A stretch of 64,000 nt of DNA from Diprion similis (Eukaryota; Arthropoda; Insecta; Hymenoptera; Diprionidae). Below, piece after piece: positions 1 through 13,032 of the stretch (the first letter of the stretch is position 1; the number at the start of each line of letters is the position of its first letter). The stretch is taken from contig NC_060112.1 in NCBI RefSeq assembly GCF_021155765.1, forward strand, positions 10,354,001-10,418,000. The letters are read 5' to 3'. The notes below the pieces were generated by a model. It searched no databases. It had not been told where the DNA came from and saw only the letters and a list, made by a program, of their open reading frames with translations. A program made the translations under genes and the position numbers.

Positions 1-2217
1 TAGCTTGTTAATTAGGTTGCTCGGAGAACAGTTATGGAAATGAAATAGAGCAATCTCAGAGCGTCGTTCCAATGCAATTTTTCAAAGCGAACATTTATCC
101 TCACACAGCTCTATTTTTTTTTTTTTTGGTTTTTTTTTTTGTTTTTTGATACTTCGCTTTCAGTACGTTTTTTTTTATCATCCATTTGAACCTGCAGAGG
201 TCGAGAGTGTTCAATGTTTCTCAAATTCAAGAATAAAGGCCAAATTATTACAGAATGAAAAGCAGGTTTGCATGAATTTTTGAATTTGGTGACTATCATT
301 CATTTTTCAGAATATATTTCAGCAAATTTAAATACTACGAGCTAAAACAAGAACGATTCGAGCTACGGTCTTATAATTAGAACGTTAAGAATAATTGAAC
401 CTTGAAGCTTTTGATCCAATTCTGTAGACTGTTTATAAAAATTCATTGTTATCCAGTTTGGACATACTTGTTCGTAACAAATATTCTTTAGACAACCGCT
501 GGAGATCTCTATGATGGATAAAAGAAGCCCAAAAACATCAAAATTTAAAACACCAGAGTTTGATAATTTCAAACGTTTTAATTATAAAACCTTGTATCGC
601 ATTACTGTTATTGCTTGTGTTATTCAAATTTGCTAAGAGTAAAATCTACTAAATGCAGTAGAAAGCATTGTTTCATTCGTGCAAATAACATCGCTGAAGA
701 TTTTTTAAGCAGTTTTTCACCTTTTAACAATGTTATGAGGCACGAGAAATTTTATTTACTCATGTATAACTACAATAATTTAATCAAAACTGCCTGTATA
801 ATTCTACACATCAGTATAAAAAAAAACTATTCTTCAATGTCGACTTTGATCGTTAGAAGAATCAGTAAAGCAATATTCTTCAGTCACGCACTTAGTTTTT
901 CTGTGATTTCATAATAATTTGTAATCTATGATTTTTCAATCGTGCCGTGGAAGTAGTACAGATTGCTTTTTGATCAAGGATGACGCCGCAATGAAACAAG
1001 AATCCCCTACACTCAAGTAAGGCTTGGCTTTTTGTGCCGATTTTTGTAGGCACGACATTCCTGCGGTCATCGGAAGTATTGCGTTGTATACAGGTTGTGA
1101 AAAGAAATGACGGAGAGCTCGCGACTGGTTCCTGCGGTAACGTGACAAGCCTCAAAGAACAAATAACGCGCGTTTTTACGCCAACGAAGATTAGAAATTG
1201 TTGTTCTTGTGGCTATTTTACATTTTACCTCTACAAGCTACTTGCCTTCGAATGTATTAGCTCACGTGACGGAAGGTATAATTTGCTCACGTCAAACAGG
1301 AAGATGTGATCACTGCTAAGTACTTCTAGCCGCATGCGTACCACGACATGTGAATAATACAATTAGTAATACGCTAACGCAATTATCCTCGCAAGCATCA
1401 CTTTTGTCTTTAGATCAACATCACCATTTCCGAAATGGTCCCTATTTTTCAAACTCATTCAGACATTCTTCATTCGTAAATATGGGCCGATCCGATACAA
1501 CTTTTGTCTAGTTTTTTTATAGGGTAAAAATTTTGATGTAGCTGTAGTTTGGATACGTTATACTTGGTAGTTTACACTTAAATATGAATATCTACCGATT
1601 TTCTCGAAAAAATTCTCGGATCAAGATTCGTACAATCAGACAAAATTCTGAGAATCTCACACGCTGCGATGGTAAGTTGAATCAAAACTGACGGTGCAAT
1701 TCCAGTCGATAAGTACATTAACTGTCGCAGAAAGTTCGAACGCGGTTTCTCCCTTATCGACATCGGTAACTGGACGAAGCATTTCAAATTCTTACCATCG
1801 GCAAATTTCTTCAGTCGAGTATTAATTTCTATGAATTTTTAGCGATCTCTGACGCAGTTTTTTCGGTTCATTCATGGGGTGAAAATCTTTAATGAGAACC
1901 CCCAAGGCGTATACATTCATTTGATTGACCGCGATTAATTATCGTTTTGTACGAACGTATGTATTATATATTGTACAAATTACGATCGAAGAAATTCCTA
2001 TCGAAAGTGATACAAATTGCGAATATTTTGGTCACTTGAGATCAATTTACATTAATTATAAACTTTATAAATTAATTTCTTATTTCAAAACAGAGTGGCA
2101 GTTAATAAATAAATTTGTTGTTTTCTTCTATATAGAAAATAAGACTTATCACGCTTTAAACTATGCAAATGACGAGTTATGGTGTCTGCGGGAATGCAGG
2201 ATTACGATCTATTGTAA
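1..2217. other. Gene-less flank left of lipocalin A
   Basis: AT-rich DNA with T-runs near 115-175. I see no coding exon. A short open stretch on the minus strand near 1578-1787 has no recognisable domain and no convincing splice context. The segment next to 2217 should contain the 3'UTR of lipocalin A, but I could not pick a clear poly(A) signal. Confidence 0.5.
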
Positions 2218-4574
2218 CTAATACGTCGCTGGACAATTCTTTTGGTCCGTTCTGAGGAAATACGCTCTGCTTATCTTGTTTTTGTCGATTGTTCGGTACG
2301 CCTCTTCCAAAACTGCGACTGACGGGTTCCGTTCCCTCGTCAAAACCCAAGAATAGCGGACACTACAAGAAATAAAATGAAGACATGATTTTTGTTACAA
2401 ATTGAAACCGTTCGATCAAGTGATTTAAATTGATTGAAGGAAATTTATCGACCCATAATTACCTGAAGACACCGAAATTCGTGCAACTCCATACGACAGC
2501 CCAATTATCGTAGTCCGTGTCGACGATCCAATATGGCGCGTCTATTCCAACCGGAAGTGACGGAAACACGACTGACAATTTTGCGTCATCTGCCCTGCCG
2601 ATGAGTCTGCCTATACCGTCGAGACTGGAGGCAACTCCGGTTCTGGATAAGAATAATTCGAGGGGCCATTTACACGAAGATATCATAGACTTAAGACTTG
2701 GAAATTGAATTGTAAATTAAAGGAAATCGAATGACTGCAATATTTTTTGAAAGAAACGAGAAATCACTGCGGATACTTGAAATTATATGATATCGATGAA
2801 GAAACTTCGCAGCAAGTGTTAGAAATCGCGGGAATTGTTCTAAGGAATTCAAAGAATTTCTAATGATTTCTAATGATATCGAGTGAATGGTTGTGAGAAC
2901 TCCCATGGTCTTATCCTGTCTGGAAATCACTGATAATCGCCAAGAACGATCGGAAATCATTCGAAATCAGGGGCAATATTGGTAATTAATAGAAACTCCA
3001 CGATGAGATAGAAATCGGTAACTTTTGTTGCATTCCGCGAAATAAGCGTTGTTGCAAAAATTTAAATACAGCTACGTAATGGAGGCATTGAAGATTGAGA
3101 TGCATGCCTTTACTTACTGCAAAAATTACTGGATGTTGTATTGATAAGATTTGCTAGAACATCAACTTTTAATTTATGTTATCAATCGAAGAATTAAATA
3201 GAGAAGTTGTGAACTTCTGTGTTCTTCACTTACGTGTGCTTCACGTGAAAAGTGCACTAATGCTTTGAATTTCTATTCATTCTACAACGAAGGTGCAACA
3301 TCTTTTCAAATAAAATGATGAAAATTCTTATAGAAATTTCAAATCTGTTAGCAATATAGTCAAACTATATAAGAACGCAAGAGCGTTTTTAGAAACCTAT
3401 CACTTAGAACAACGCCAAAGGCTGACGATGAGTGTTTTCTCAAACATACATAATGTAGATAATTTCCTACATTAGCAATCCAGAAACACTTTCTCCCATA
3501 TGGGTAGGTATATGCGCATTATACTCACATGGATGATATCTGACTGTTTCGGATCTTGATGGATCCATTTTCACTCAGTGCGTAGTTAGCTGTCACGCAT
3601 TTACCACCGAATTGAAATAGGGCGAAGTACTTTTCAGCTTCGTACCATTTTCCCATGTACTGAAACAGGAACAAAGTTTATTAATCCCGCCATCCCACTG
3701 TTTATTGTTTGAATTATCGTTGCGAGTTCTTCCACTATTATTTCCAATGAAGTAAATTTCGGTAAATTTGAAGTCCATTTGGTTCATGTTAGAAAGAACC
3801 AAAGATTCCTTTGAATTTATAAGTAACGGTGGCTTCTAGCGTCATAATGAGCACATAATCGTTAATGGATTGGCAAAATAGTATTATTACAACACTTCAT
3901 CGGATTACGCCGATACCGTCACCGTTGCGCATTATGCCTCTTTTTCATAACCTGATTCCCGTACAACGATTAAACCTGTCAAGCTTAACAGTCCATAGTC
4001 GTTCCATCTAAAAACTTAAAGCCCCTAGGGCAATGGAAAATCATTCAAGGCCTGCAGTTCCACGGCAAATTGCACATTGTAAGAACGCTGATCATAATGG
4101 AAGAAACAAACAACGTAATAAATATTATAACGATGCCCAAGTTTTATTCGAGAAGTTTTTTCGACCTCCGTCAAGTTTTTGGGAGAATTCCCATGATATT
4201 CTACAAGCGAAACTTACACGTCATTCAGGCGTTTGGAACGCTGCATCGATGCGGAATTTAACAGTAAATACACAATATGCGGTCATTCGGTAATGCGATG
4301 CTCGGTTGTGAATTCAGTACAACTTTCTAAAAGCTAAAAGTACCGCACCGTGTAGAGTGTATAATAACGCATGTATTTACAGATTTTCTCGCCTCAAATT
4401 CGTACCATCAAATTACAGAGGGAATCACAAGTCGGTAATTGAAATTTTCAGAAAACATCTTACCCTCGCAGCATCAAATCCTGGTACAGTCTCAACGGCT
4501 GGACAAACACCCAGAAATGGAACCTGCGCCAAGGAACCACCGACAAAGAACAAGACCAGAGTAATCCACAGCAT
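2218..4574 (-). CDS. Apolipoprotein D-like lipocalin (gene A), 4 coding exons, 188 aa
   Basis: Secreted lipocalin, expected to carry a small hydrophobic ligand (bilin, lipid or pheromone-like) in an eight-stranded barrel. Coding exons on the minus strand are 4464-4574, 3529-3659, 2463-2642 and 2218-2362; every junction is GT-AG and the 567-nt total is in frame. Exon 1 gives a signal peptide starting MLWITLVLFF and cut near GGSLAQ. Exon 2 carries the hallmark GKWYEAEKYF. Exon 3 has DTDYDNWAVVWSC. Exon 4 has WVLTRERNPS and RTDQKNC before a TAG stop. Four cysteines (GVC, GKC, WSC, KNC) match the two conserved disulphides of apoD-type lipocalins. Length is normal for the family. The start is the only in-frame ATG next to the signal peptide; a TTCCAG acceptor about 10 nt upstream suggests a separate 5'UTR exon. 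Ligand is unknown. Paralogue of genes B and D. Confidence 0.92.
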
Positions 4575-7500
4575 TTTTTATCTGGAAGTCAAATATACAT
4601 TTTTGAACGTCACTTATCAACGAACCTTTATCGAGAGTTTCAACCATCCTGAAATAGCTGTCAAGGTTCAAAGGCTCACGAGTATTAATCACATTTCGTT
4701 TCTACACAGAAGATGGACAGACATTTTTCTTCTCGTGTCAGATGACAAATGAGCGAAAGTCTTACGCAATCGGAGCCTGAGAGCCCATTGATCGGATACA
4801 TGAATCAGAAGATTAGTGTTCTAGAAATGGACTTTAGCGTATGATTTCTGGACTTCCAGAGTTGGTCAGAATCTTTATTCACGAATAAGCGCAGTTTTCT
4901 AGTCACTACCCCATACCGATGATGATAAATATTGATAAAATCTATCCGCGTGACACAAAAATCTAAGTCTAAGTCAAACCTTCAATTATGGGTATAAGAG
5001 TATGAAATCCCGTTGAAGATTCGATTCTCTGAAGTAGACGCGAATTGCGAGTTAAAGTTTCGATGTGAGGTTGGAACAGGCAAATGTTTGACTGACTCGC
5101 GTCGCTTTTTCAACTAGTATATATACTTGCTTAGTGAAAAAGTGATTACATAAGGATGTTAAGTGTTCAAGGTAAAGTAACATTATGTATGTGTCATTTG
5201 TATTCTTGCTAGATAAATACTACATCGTCGATATCGTTTCCCGGTCATAGCTCTGTGAAAAAATGCTGCAACTTTAGTTCTGCTCATGTGGGTTTCTATC
5301 GTAAATGCAATGATACAATGTATTGTATTTAATACCTCGGATTTGGCAATGCAGTTTCAGTTGCATACACTGACAGTGGGAAAGATTTCATTCGCCACGC
5401 TTGCAAAAAAAATTCTATTAAAATCCCATTGTTTGCACAATAAAGATTTGATAATTTTTGGAATTATTTAGGTGATGAAAAATGGTCATTTTTGAATATT
5501 GACAACCATAATTACCCTGAGAGGTTCAATTTACTATATTTTTTTGTAATTCTAACTACATTTAAAGCATTATTACAACGACCGACCATAATTTTCTGGT
5601 AACTATAAGGAAAAAAAAATTTTCCTCGGTGTGGACTTCCGGAATAATTTACAGTTAATTCGCTTGACTGAGAGTTTTAGAAGAATTTTTCGTTTTCACT
5701 TTTAATTGAATAATATGCTTTAGAAACTTCACAAGTTTCTAAATTTCTATGCATATTTGAATCCCAATTCATTGAATGCGATTCAAATATATTCGGTTTA
5801 TTAGCAAGAAAAATATAAGAGTGATCTTCTTTCCCGAAAGAGAATATCCAATTGAGCCTCTTCATGTTGACTTGTTAGAATAAATTCACTAGATTACATA
5901 AAGTTGAATGTAACTGAATTGGATCACTAAAATTACTATTCACATCGGTGGTTTCCTTCTCAGTGTACTGTATGAAAATCAGTTTTATTCTATTTTTGTT
6001 TTACTTCTTAACGATTATACTGAGTAATTCGTTCAAGGAAACTTTCAAAATTTCGACCCAGATCACAGCAAACAAAATTGCAGAAAATCTTAAAGAATGA
6101 GGATTTCTTAGAGAACTCTACGAAAACTTGAAGATCCAGTGAAATTTGGAAATTTACAGCAAACATTGGTGCATTTTGAAGGCAAATAAGAAATGGATTT
6201 AGAATAATTAAAACCACTTTGAAGACTAAAAAAGTAAAAAAGAAAAACTACGGAAGAATGCATGACGCATACACGAGTAAACAACTCGAGTTGTTTTGCA
6301 TAAAAATCACCGAATAATCACAGAAATAATTGTTTGTCAGTGTTACTGTAATATCTTGCTTCTTGGCTATCTAGCCAGCTTTTTATTGGTGGTAAGAATT
6401 TCGGTATAATTACGATTCAAATATATTACAGTGTAAATTATAAGGTATAAAAATCTTTCAATTTTCAGGCATTACCATCGATGAAAAACACGCGGTCGAC
6501 AAATTTTATCGCCTTTCCAAATTGAACATTTATTTTCTTAGAATTATCAGCATTTTTTGCCATCAAAAACAAAAATATGATCGAATTTCTTTTTTGTGTC
6601 AAAAAGTTTGATCTCTTGTATGTAGTATGAAATCCATTTCAAACTAAATCTTTGAAAGCTACGAAAAAAAAAAAAAAAATACTTTCAACATTTTCATTCC
6701 CATAAATGCGAAGGTGAAAACAATATATTCTTAATAATGATTTTTTCTTTGGATTGCATCCAAATAGAAATTTCGATCCTAAGAATCTGGTCGAAAGTTG
6801 GTGAATGAACGCAAACACGAAATAAAGATTGTTTAAATTGATTGAAAAAAAAAACGACAAAGAAAAAAAAACGAAAAACCATACGTACGATATAGCCGGA
6901 AAGAAGCGTATCCTCAAAGGATGATCCCTCGTCGACGTATTCGATTAACGAGAAGGTAAATTACGTATTTGAAGCGGGAACTCGCCGTTCCAGACTCGTA
7001 ACTCTAATGACTAATGATATATCTAGGCGTGGATAGGTAAATGGCACTAGACGTTGCGGTGGAGCGAGAATGGCCAAGAGATGGACTTCCTCCGTAAGCC
7101 GTGGGTCGTCTGACAGTGACCGCAGACCGAGCATGTGACCAGGAACGCGGTCGACACTTATTTGTTGTGTCGAAGACGCGTCTTTCTCGACGCACTGGGT
7201 TCGATAGTGGGTCAGTAACGGGACGCTTCGGTTCAAGGAACCCTTCTCGACACAAATCCACATTTGACCAATAAAGCCCGGCGCACAGTAGCCATTCCGT
7301 CTCCCGGAACACGGGGTTGTGATAAAATGTGTGGAGAAAAGGAGGAATTTTAAAAAAAAGGTAAAGAGAAAAAACAAAAAAAAAATACAACCAAAGGAGC
7401 CGAATTTTTACCGCTTTTTCAGATCACGTATGCAGTTCTGTTATCCCACGTACCGTGTGTAACCCAGCTCTCGAATTACGTCACGTTCTCCTTGTTTGTT

Positions 7501-9689
7501 TTCGAATTTTTACTTGGTCGTTGACAGTTTTCTGCATCGCGTTTTGCCACTTTCTCACCGGCTGCGGAATCGCTTATAACAGGGATTTTGGGCACCGTTT
7601 GGAAAAGGTTTGTAATTCTCTTTGTCTCTCCTGATTTTTTATAACGTTTTCTTCGGTTTTTAGATCAATTTTTACGGTGACTGTGAGTCATTGGTATGCT
7701 TGGCTAACGTTCTGCCACTCTGCGTGGTGGACCTCTGGGATGAGTCATGGAGCGATACTAACTTCCGGTGTAGACCGTGGTGAAGACCAGTCTTTTGAGT
7801 TATTTTAAGAAATGTTTTTGCAAAAATTATACTACATGTGCGAAAATGTAAAAAGTATTCATTTCTTTTGATCAGAAGTTTTTTTGTTAGTAGATAGATT
7901 AATTCGCGATTTGACTGGCTACAGATTGCAGCTGCATCAGTATTAAATGTGAAAATAATTATTTCAAATTGTAAAATAAAATCACAAACACCACAATCAT
8001 ACTTTTAATGTAAAATAGAAGCAGCTTTAAACAAATTTGGATGAAAAATTGAGGTTCATTATTTGTTTCTAGAGCAGATCACGATTAGTAAACGATAACA
8101 CGAATATGAGATCTGAGTAAATGCATCCGAAATAATTTTTCATCGTTTAAAGTTTCCTAAAATTAATCAAGAATGAGTATTTGACGGCAAATCTTATTTT
8201 AATTCAAACTGACATCGGTTATAAATTTATTAAAGGACGAATTTATCACAGGATTGAACCTATCGAAAATATTTTCGGATATTTCTGCCTACAAGTTGTA
8301 TTGAAACGCTCTGTTGACCGACGGATTCTTCACCCAGATAACGCGGTGTTAGGAGGTAACGAAAAAAGGAAATGAAAAGATGATTGCCTTGAACGATAAG
8401 ATCATAGATATTTTCTAAAGGAACAACGAACATCTCTCCGGTCAAGGTAACGATACGAAAACTTATGTATAAGTAAACGTGAGATAATTGCGGCGTTTTA
8501 AAAAGTTATACAACTCGAATAACACCGGTCAAATTCGTGATTCTACAAGATTTTAAGTACGGCTATTACCTTGCTTAGTTTCACACATATATATAGATAT
8601 ATATATATATCTACTGTGTAAAATCGCGGTTAATCTCGGTTGAAACGCTTCGTCGAAGCGTGGGACTATTTTTCTCAAATTTATATGTTCTCTCAAACAG
8701 CAGGATAAAGCTATCAAAAAAGTATACAAATTTACAGAAGTTTCCGTAATGTTTGAAGAAGCTAAATTCTCATTATATATTTGCATTTTATGGTACAACT
8801 TACGGAGTGTCTTTGATTAAAATATTACAGCACTAATATACGTTACGTGATATGCGAAATGCGACATCATCGTACAGTCAATTGAATTTATATGGCGTAG
8901 AGAGAGGAGCTTGAATTCACGGTGAGGATTATTTAATATTCACATCTGAAAATGCATTTTATCATTTCTTGAGAAAACTTACACTTACTTTTGGTTAAAA
9001 AAAATTCGATAGTTTTGAAACATTCTTGCAGACATAAGAAAAATTTTCGGATCAGTGGATTAATTTTAAGAAAGCGTATCGTATTTCATTCTGATTTATT
9101 AGATTATGCGTACATCTATCGTATAAATATTGAAATACGTATTAGATGCTCGATTACTCATTACAACAATCGTATCATCAACGTTATTCACGCTACACTA
9201 CTTATCGCGTATTAATGGGGAAAATACTTAATGAATGACTTACTTCATCTCAATTGTGATTTACTACGAAAAACAACCATTATGCACTAGACAAGAACAC
9301 GATAAAACAGTAATTTCTAACGTGAAACCGTAATTGATGAAGGTGAATTTATTCAAAACGATGTAACCATGGGCGCGAAAAAATGTGGAAACCAAATTTC
9401 AACTGTAATGCAATATCATTTTCATATTGCTGTAACTTTAATGAGAGTACACAATTGAATTATTACCACAATAGGCAAAGCTCAACGTTTGAATAATTTT
9501 ATTGAATCGGGTCTCTGCGCGGGGAAAATTATATGCAAACCGCTGAAGTCGAATTTTATACTACGCATGGTCAAAGCATTACTTCACTTTCTTCAACCTA
9601 TGATTATCTATTGATATTTCTTATAAAATGAGGAACTTGACTGCGATTGTACGGATATTTTTTATCCAGCTTGTACTTTGACTAACAAA
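4575..9689. other. Intergenic, no recognised gene
   Basis: Mostly AT-rich noncoding DNA apart from the gene A promoter. A GC-richer island at about 6961-7330 leaves two overlapping minus-strand frames open (138 and 128 codons), but neither shows a domain, signal peptide or convincing splice context. A TA microsatellite lies near 8588-8612. Nothing else is supportable. Confidence 0.5.
5088..5127 (-). promoter_or_regulatory. Putative TATA + initiator promoter of lipocalin A
   Basis: On the minus strand TATATATAC (5126 to 5118) is followed about 32 nt later by the arthropod initiator TCAGTC (5095 to 5090). This is the standard spacing for an insect core promoter. It lies about 520 bp upstream of the gene A start codon, which fits a 5'UTR exon spliced to the acceptor just before the ATG. 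The 5'UTR intron is inferred, not shown. Confidence 0.5.
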
Positions 9690-11901
9690 AGGATCATAAT
9701 TGAATAGGAAAAAATGTTGAGCATGTAATCAAAAATAGCTGTAAACTAATTTGAAGTTGAAGATTTCGGAACTGCGATTCCACGCAGAACAAAATATTAG
9801 TCATCTTAGCTATTTGACTCACTATCCAGGGCCTAGAATTTTCAAGTGTGTATAGAAGTGTTTAAGAATGTTTACTATTTGACTACTACAAACTATTGAA
9901 CCATGAGCAGTAATGTATGTATACGAGTTAATGGTTAAACGAAGGAGGTGAATTTCGAGAATTTTTATTTCGATAACCGTTCATTTGAATTGTTTTTTCT
10001 TATATGCTGAATCCGATTTTCTTCGATATATTCAAGAATCTTCGCATGGAAATTTACAAACTCAAACTGTTCTGGTGACATGGTTTGCGTTGATCACTAT
10101 CTATATCTCGCGACAGTCTCGACGGATTTACTTCGATTGTAGGGTCAATGTATCTGTACACTTTATCCCTTTGACCTAAATCCATAATATATTTTTATAA
10201 TGATAACTGTTTTTTGCTTGCCTAAAGAAGAACGGATACGTGGACAAAAGAACGAGCTTAAATTTTGACCAGCCAGCATCTTATAAGAACCATTTATCCT
10301 CCTAACCGGGTTCGAGGAAAAAAGTAAAGCATTAAAAAATATCAGACCGAAAATCGATCGAAACGTTCTCGACTTACCGAGATTTTTCTGTGAAACTTAC
10401 CGCTCAACGCCAGCAAAAGAACAGCGAAACCAACGTTGTCTATTGCTCAGCCCTGTGTGAACCTGAGCCGTCGATCTCGAACAGGCTCGATCGAAAATAG
10501 TTAAATGATAAACGAAAATATGAATACAATAGTGAGTCATTGATATGCGTCCAGTATTTTAATTGCTTCCTGCACAACGACAATAAATCAAATTGTTGAA
10601 TTGATAACAATATCATTCTCTATATAGTAAAGATTGAACGTTTGAGCTCCTTATCAGTTGAAAATGAAATTTTACGGTAATCAAAGTGAATAATATGTCC
10701 GTCATGAATTTTGAGATGCAGATAGAATAGACGTGAAGATGATGCATACTTCACGCTTTCTATTTTCTTCAAGCCCTTGATTCTTACCTAATGCAGCCAC
10801 TATTCATTTATTGATGTGAATCTTTCCTTGCGTTATCGGAGCTTTGAAGTCTTTTCGCCTCGGCTGGTACGGCAAATTAACGATTTTCCATTCGTAGACA
10901 TTGTCCACGTTTGTAGATCAATTTCCTTCTCCGTAGTCGGCTGAGCAGGATCCTTCGCAGACTACACTCGTTGATTGTTCAGTGGGTAAAACAGATTCGA
11001 AGATAAGATCCTCGGTCGATCTTTTCACGGCTACCGACTCACTCGCTCGCGTTTGAGTGAACAGTGCACGAATCCAGCGCCAAATTATCAGACTTTACAT
11101 CTTCGTATAGCGTTCAATTTCGTTGATAAGTTTTCAGAAGAAAAATTACTGAAATCCGTGTTTCGATAATTAAAATTGTGATGACGTAATTTATGTTTGT
11201 TATATCACGATTTATTAATGGATAGAGGAAACAAATTCGTAATTTTGACAAACTCCGAGCTGTGAAAATCATCACGTGAAACAGTTGTAGAGGAATCCGT
11301 GATTCGAAACGTGGGTATATGGAGTGATCAAAGTCCATCACTGTATGTGTAAGAATGTCTTTATTGTGGCCACACATTGCCAATTAAAAGTGCTCCCCTG
11401 TCAGTGATATCAGATTTGCATAGTTGAAACAAGCCATTAAAACAAAAAAGTGCAAGTAAGACCAAGTAAGATAACTGAGTAGTTATCCTCACAGTCTCGT
11501 TAACACGATCCTCGTGACCAGCACGAATGTAAGGATTACTACTGCAATCGGGGTATTTTCACGATAATCATCCTGTTATCACGACTCACGATTTGCTAAT
11601 TTCATCAACACTTCAAACCTCCTTCAGATTCAGGCGTGTAGTTGAAATGGAAACTTTCTCTACAGAATAATTTGGTATTGTTTGACATTAAACGTTGTCA
11701 CTTGTCATTGTTCAAAAAGCCTTGAGGTGTGTTAAATCACACCACATCCACTTCAGAATGTATCGCGCGCATACTTTTTCCTCGCAATCATTGATATCCA
11801 AATTATGATTTAGAAAAATGATTCTATCTATTTCCCAAGGTTCTTGTACCTCAAATATTATCCCCCAGCATATCATACTTGAATTTGCAGACGAGACTTA
11901 C

Positions 11902-12379
11902 TCAGCGCCGGACTTACCTATAGGCCCGAGAAGCCCGGGCCTAGAGCGGCATTTTCTAGGAGCGCCAAAAATGGGCGCTGGAAATTTAATAAACCAAAAA
12001 ACTGTAGGTCTTGTACCAAAGTCATATAAACTGAGGAAGAGATACAAGCACAGCTTTGCGTTAATTGTTACGGCCGTCTTCAATATGTATTTCAAATTTG
12101 ATCGAGTCTCAAAAAATTATTTAAAAGGAATTATACTGAGAATACGTTTACCATCAACACTGTTTATGAAGAACATTTTTTCAAACGGCATTTATGCTGT
12201 CCGTAAAAATCCCCTCGGGAATCTTATTACATTTTCATTTCTGTTGAATTTTTGTAATCTTAACTTACCGAAGACGCCACAAAATTCGTCATCTTGATCA
12301 CCGTAGGACAGCTGTCCCAAGCTATCAGCTCAGCGAGTGAGCCACTTACGAAAAGGAACGGTAACGTGAACCATAGCAT
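11902..12379 (-). pseudogene. Decayed mirror copy of lipocalin B
   Basis: Inverted paralogue of gene B. Exon 1 (12269-12379) is intact: 37 codons with a signal peptide starting MLWFTLPFLF, the conserved Cys in DSCPTV, and a GTAAGT donor. At exon 2 (12030 down to 11902) the acceptor is kept, but the Gly codon of the G-x-W-Y motif is TGA. After about 30 nt the homology stops and an unrelated block of near-equal length follows, up to the old donor position. Exons 3 and 4 are missing: sequence homologous to intron 2 joins directly to the region after the stop codon, near 11575. A functional barrel is impossible; a short secreted peptide from exon 1 cannot be excluded but has no support. Confidence 0.88.
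11903..12000. mobile_element. Foreign block inside pseudogene exon 2, possibly a transposon terminus
   Basis: This GC-rich stretch has no counterpart in exon 2 of gene B. It contains CGCCGGACTTACC and GGCCCGAGAAGCCCGGGCC, the second being a palindrome. It resembles degraded ends of cut-and-paste DNA transposons, but I cannot name a family. It could also be a conversion patch from elsewhere. Confidence 0.3.
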
Positions 12380-12468
12380 TTTCAGGAGTGATTGCAAATT
12401 ATTTGCAGACCTCCAGGAAATCTTCGAAAGAATTACAAAACACAAGCAACACTGCCGGAGATGGACTT

Positions 12469-12510
12469 GACTGACAAGTTTTGGACTGACTCTTCTTCAT
12501 CATATATATG
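12469..12510 (-). promoter_or_regulatory. TATA/initiator copy upstream of the pseudogene
   Basis: CATATATATG (12510 to 12501, minus strand) is followed by two TCAGTC initiator-like motifs (12489-12484 and 12474-12469). The second lies at the same distance from the TATA element (about 37 nt) as in the intact right-arm gene. The promoter therefore survived although the coding part decayed. Confidence 0.4.
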
Positions 12511-12873
12511 TTCGCAGCATAAAAATTCGTACGAGGCCATGAAAAATAGATATAACTGGTTATCGTTTTTGGCTCGTAATAACTTTGGACACGGATGCGA
12601 ATAATTGCACCAACGTGCGCTCTTATCGTCACAAAAGATTTGAAGAAAATCGTGAAATGCGCTGCACTTACGATCAGAAACCCGAACATGTGTTATCAAA
12701 TGGCACGTGAAACACTACCCGAAGAATATAAAAATACGTGGGGGCAATCAGGATCGTCCGAGGAATGCAGTATATGATAATTAGCACAGAATGCGAAATA
12801 ATCAAAAATCAAACGAACTTACCTGTATGTGAAGTTCGATTGGAATTATATGAGAGTCTCGCTCCAGATGATT

Positions 12874-13032
12874 AAAACCCACCCATAATTTCCAGCCCAG
12901 TTCTCACGTTATTCTTTATTTTATCAATTAGTTCTAGATTATGAAAGACTGCAAGATAGCGGTGATCGTTTTTCACGGTTATTCTGTGTGAATATGTGAC
13001 TCAAACGGCGGGAAGTAGCGTTACTATCATTG
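12874..13032. other. Unique spacer at the centre of the inverted duplication
   Basis: About 160 bp between the two arms with no mirror symmetry I can see. On each side, immediately outside it, the arms carry a mirrored CAG|GTAAGT donor-like motif (near 13084 on plus and 12823 on minus). That may be a shared upstream 5'UTR exon or chance. Confidence 0.5.

Larger units (their letters stand above)
9690..12873 (-). repeat. Left arm of large inverted duplication (palindrome)
   Basis: This segment read backwards matches 13033-17050. Matching landmarks are GAAGGAGGTGAATTTCGAGA near 9942 against its complement near 16780, and mirrored 89-codon open frames at 11114-11383 and 15331-15600 with the same translation. 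The exon 1 copies are at 12269-12379 and 13532-13642. The arms are collinear, but the left arm lacks about 820 bp corresponding to exons 3-4 of gene B and has a foreign block inside exon 2. A spacer of about 160 bp (12874-13032) separates the arms. Confidence 0.9.

Noticed and set aside
6354-6392. Sequence slightly like microRNA miR-9 (TTGGCTATCTAGCCAGC)
   Set aside because: Seed does not match and no precursor hairpin is evident.
11114-11383. Apparent conserved gene pair (this frame and 15331-15600)
   Set aside because: Identity comes from the inverted duplication and conversion tract; it overlaps the 3'UTR of gene B.
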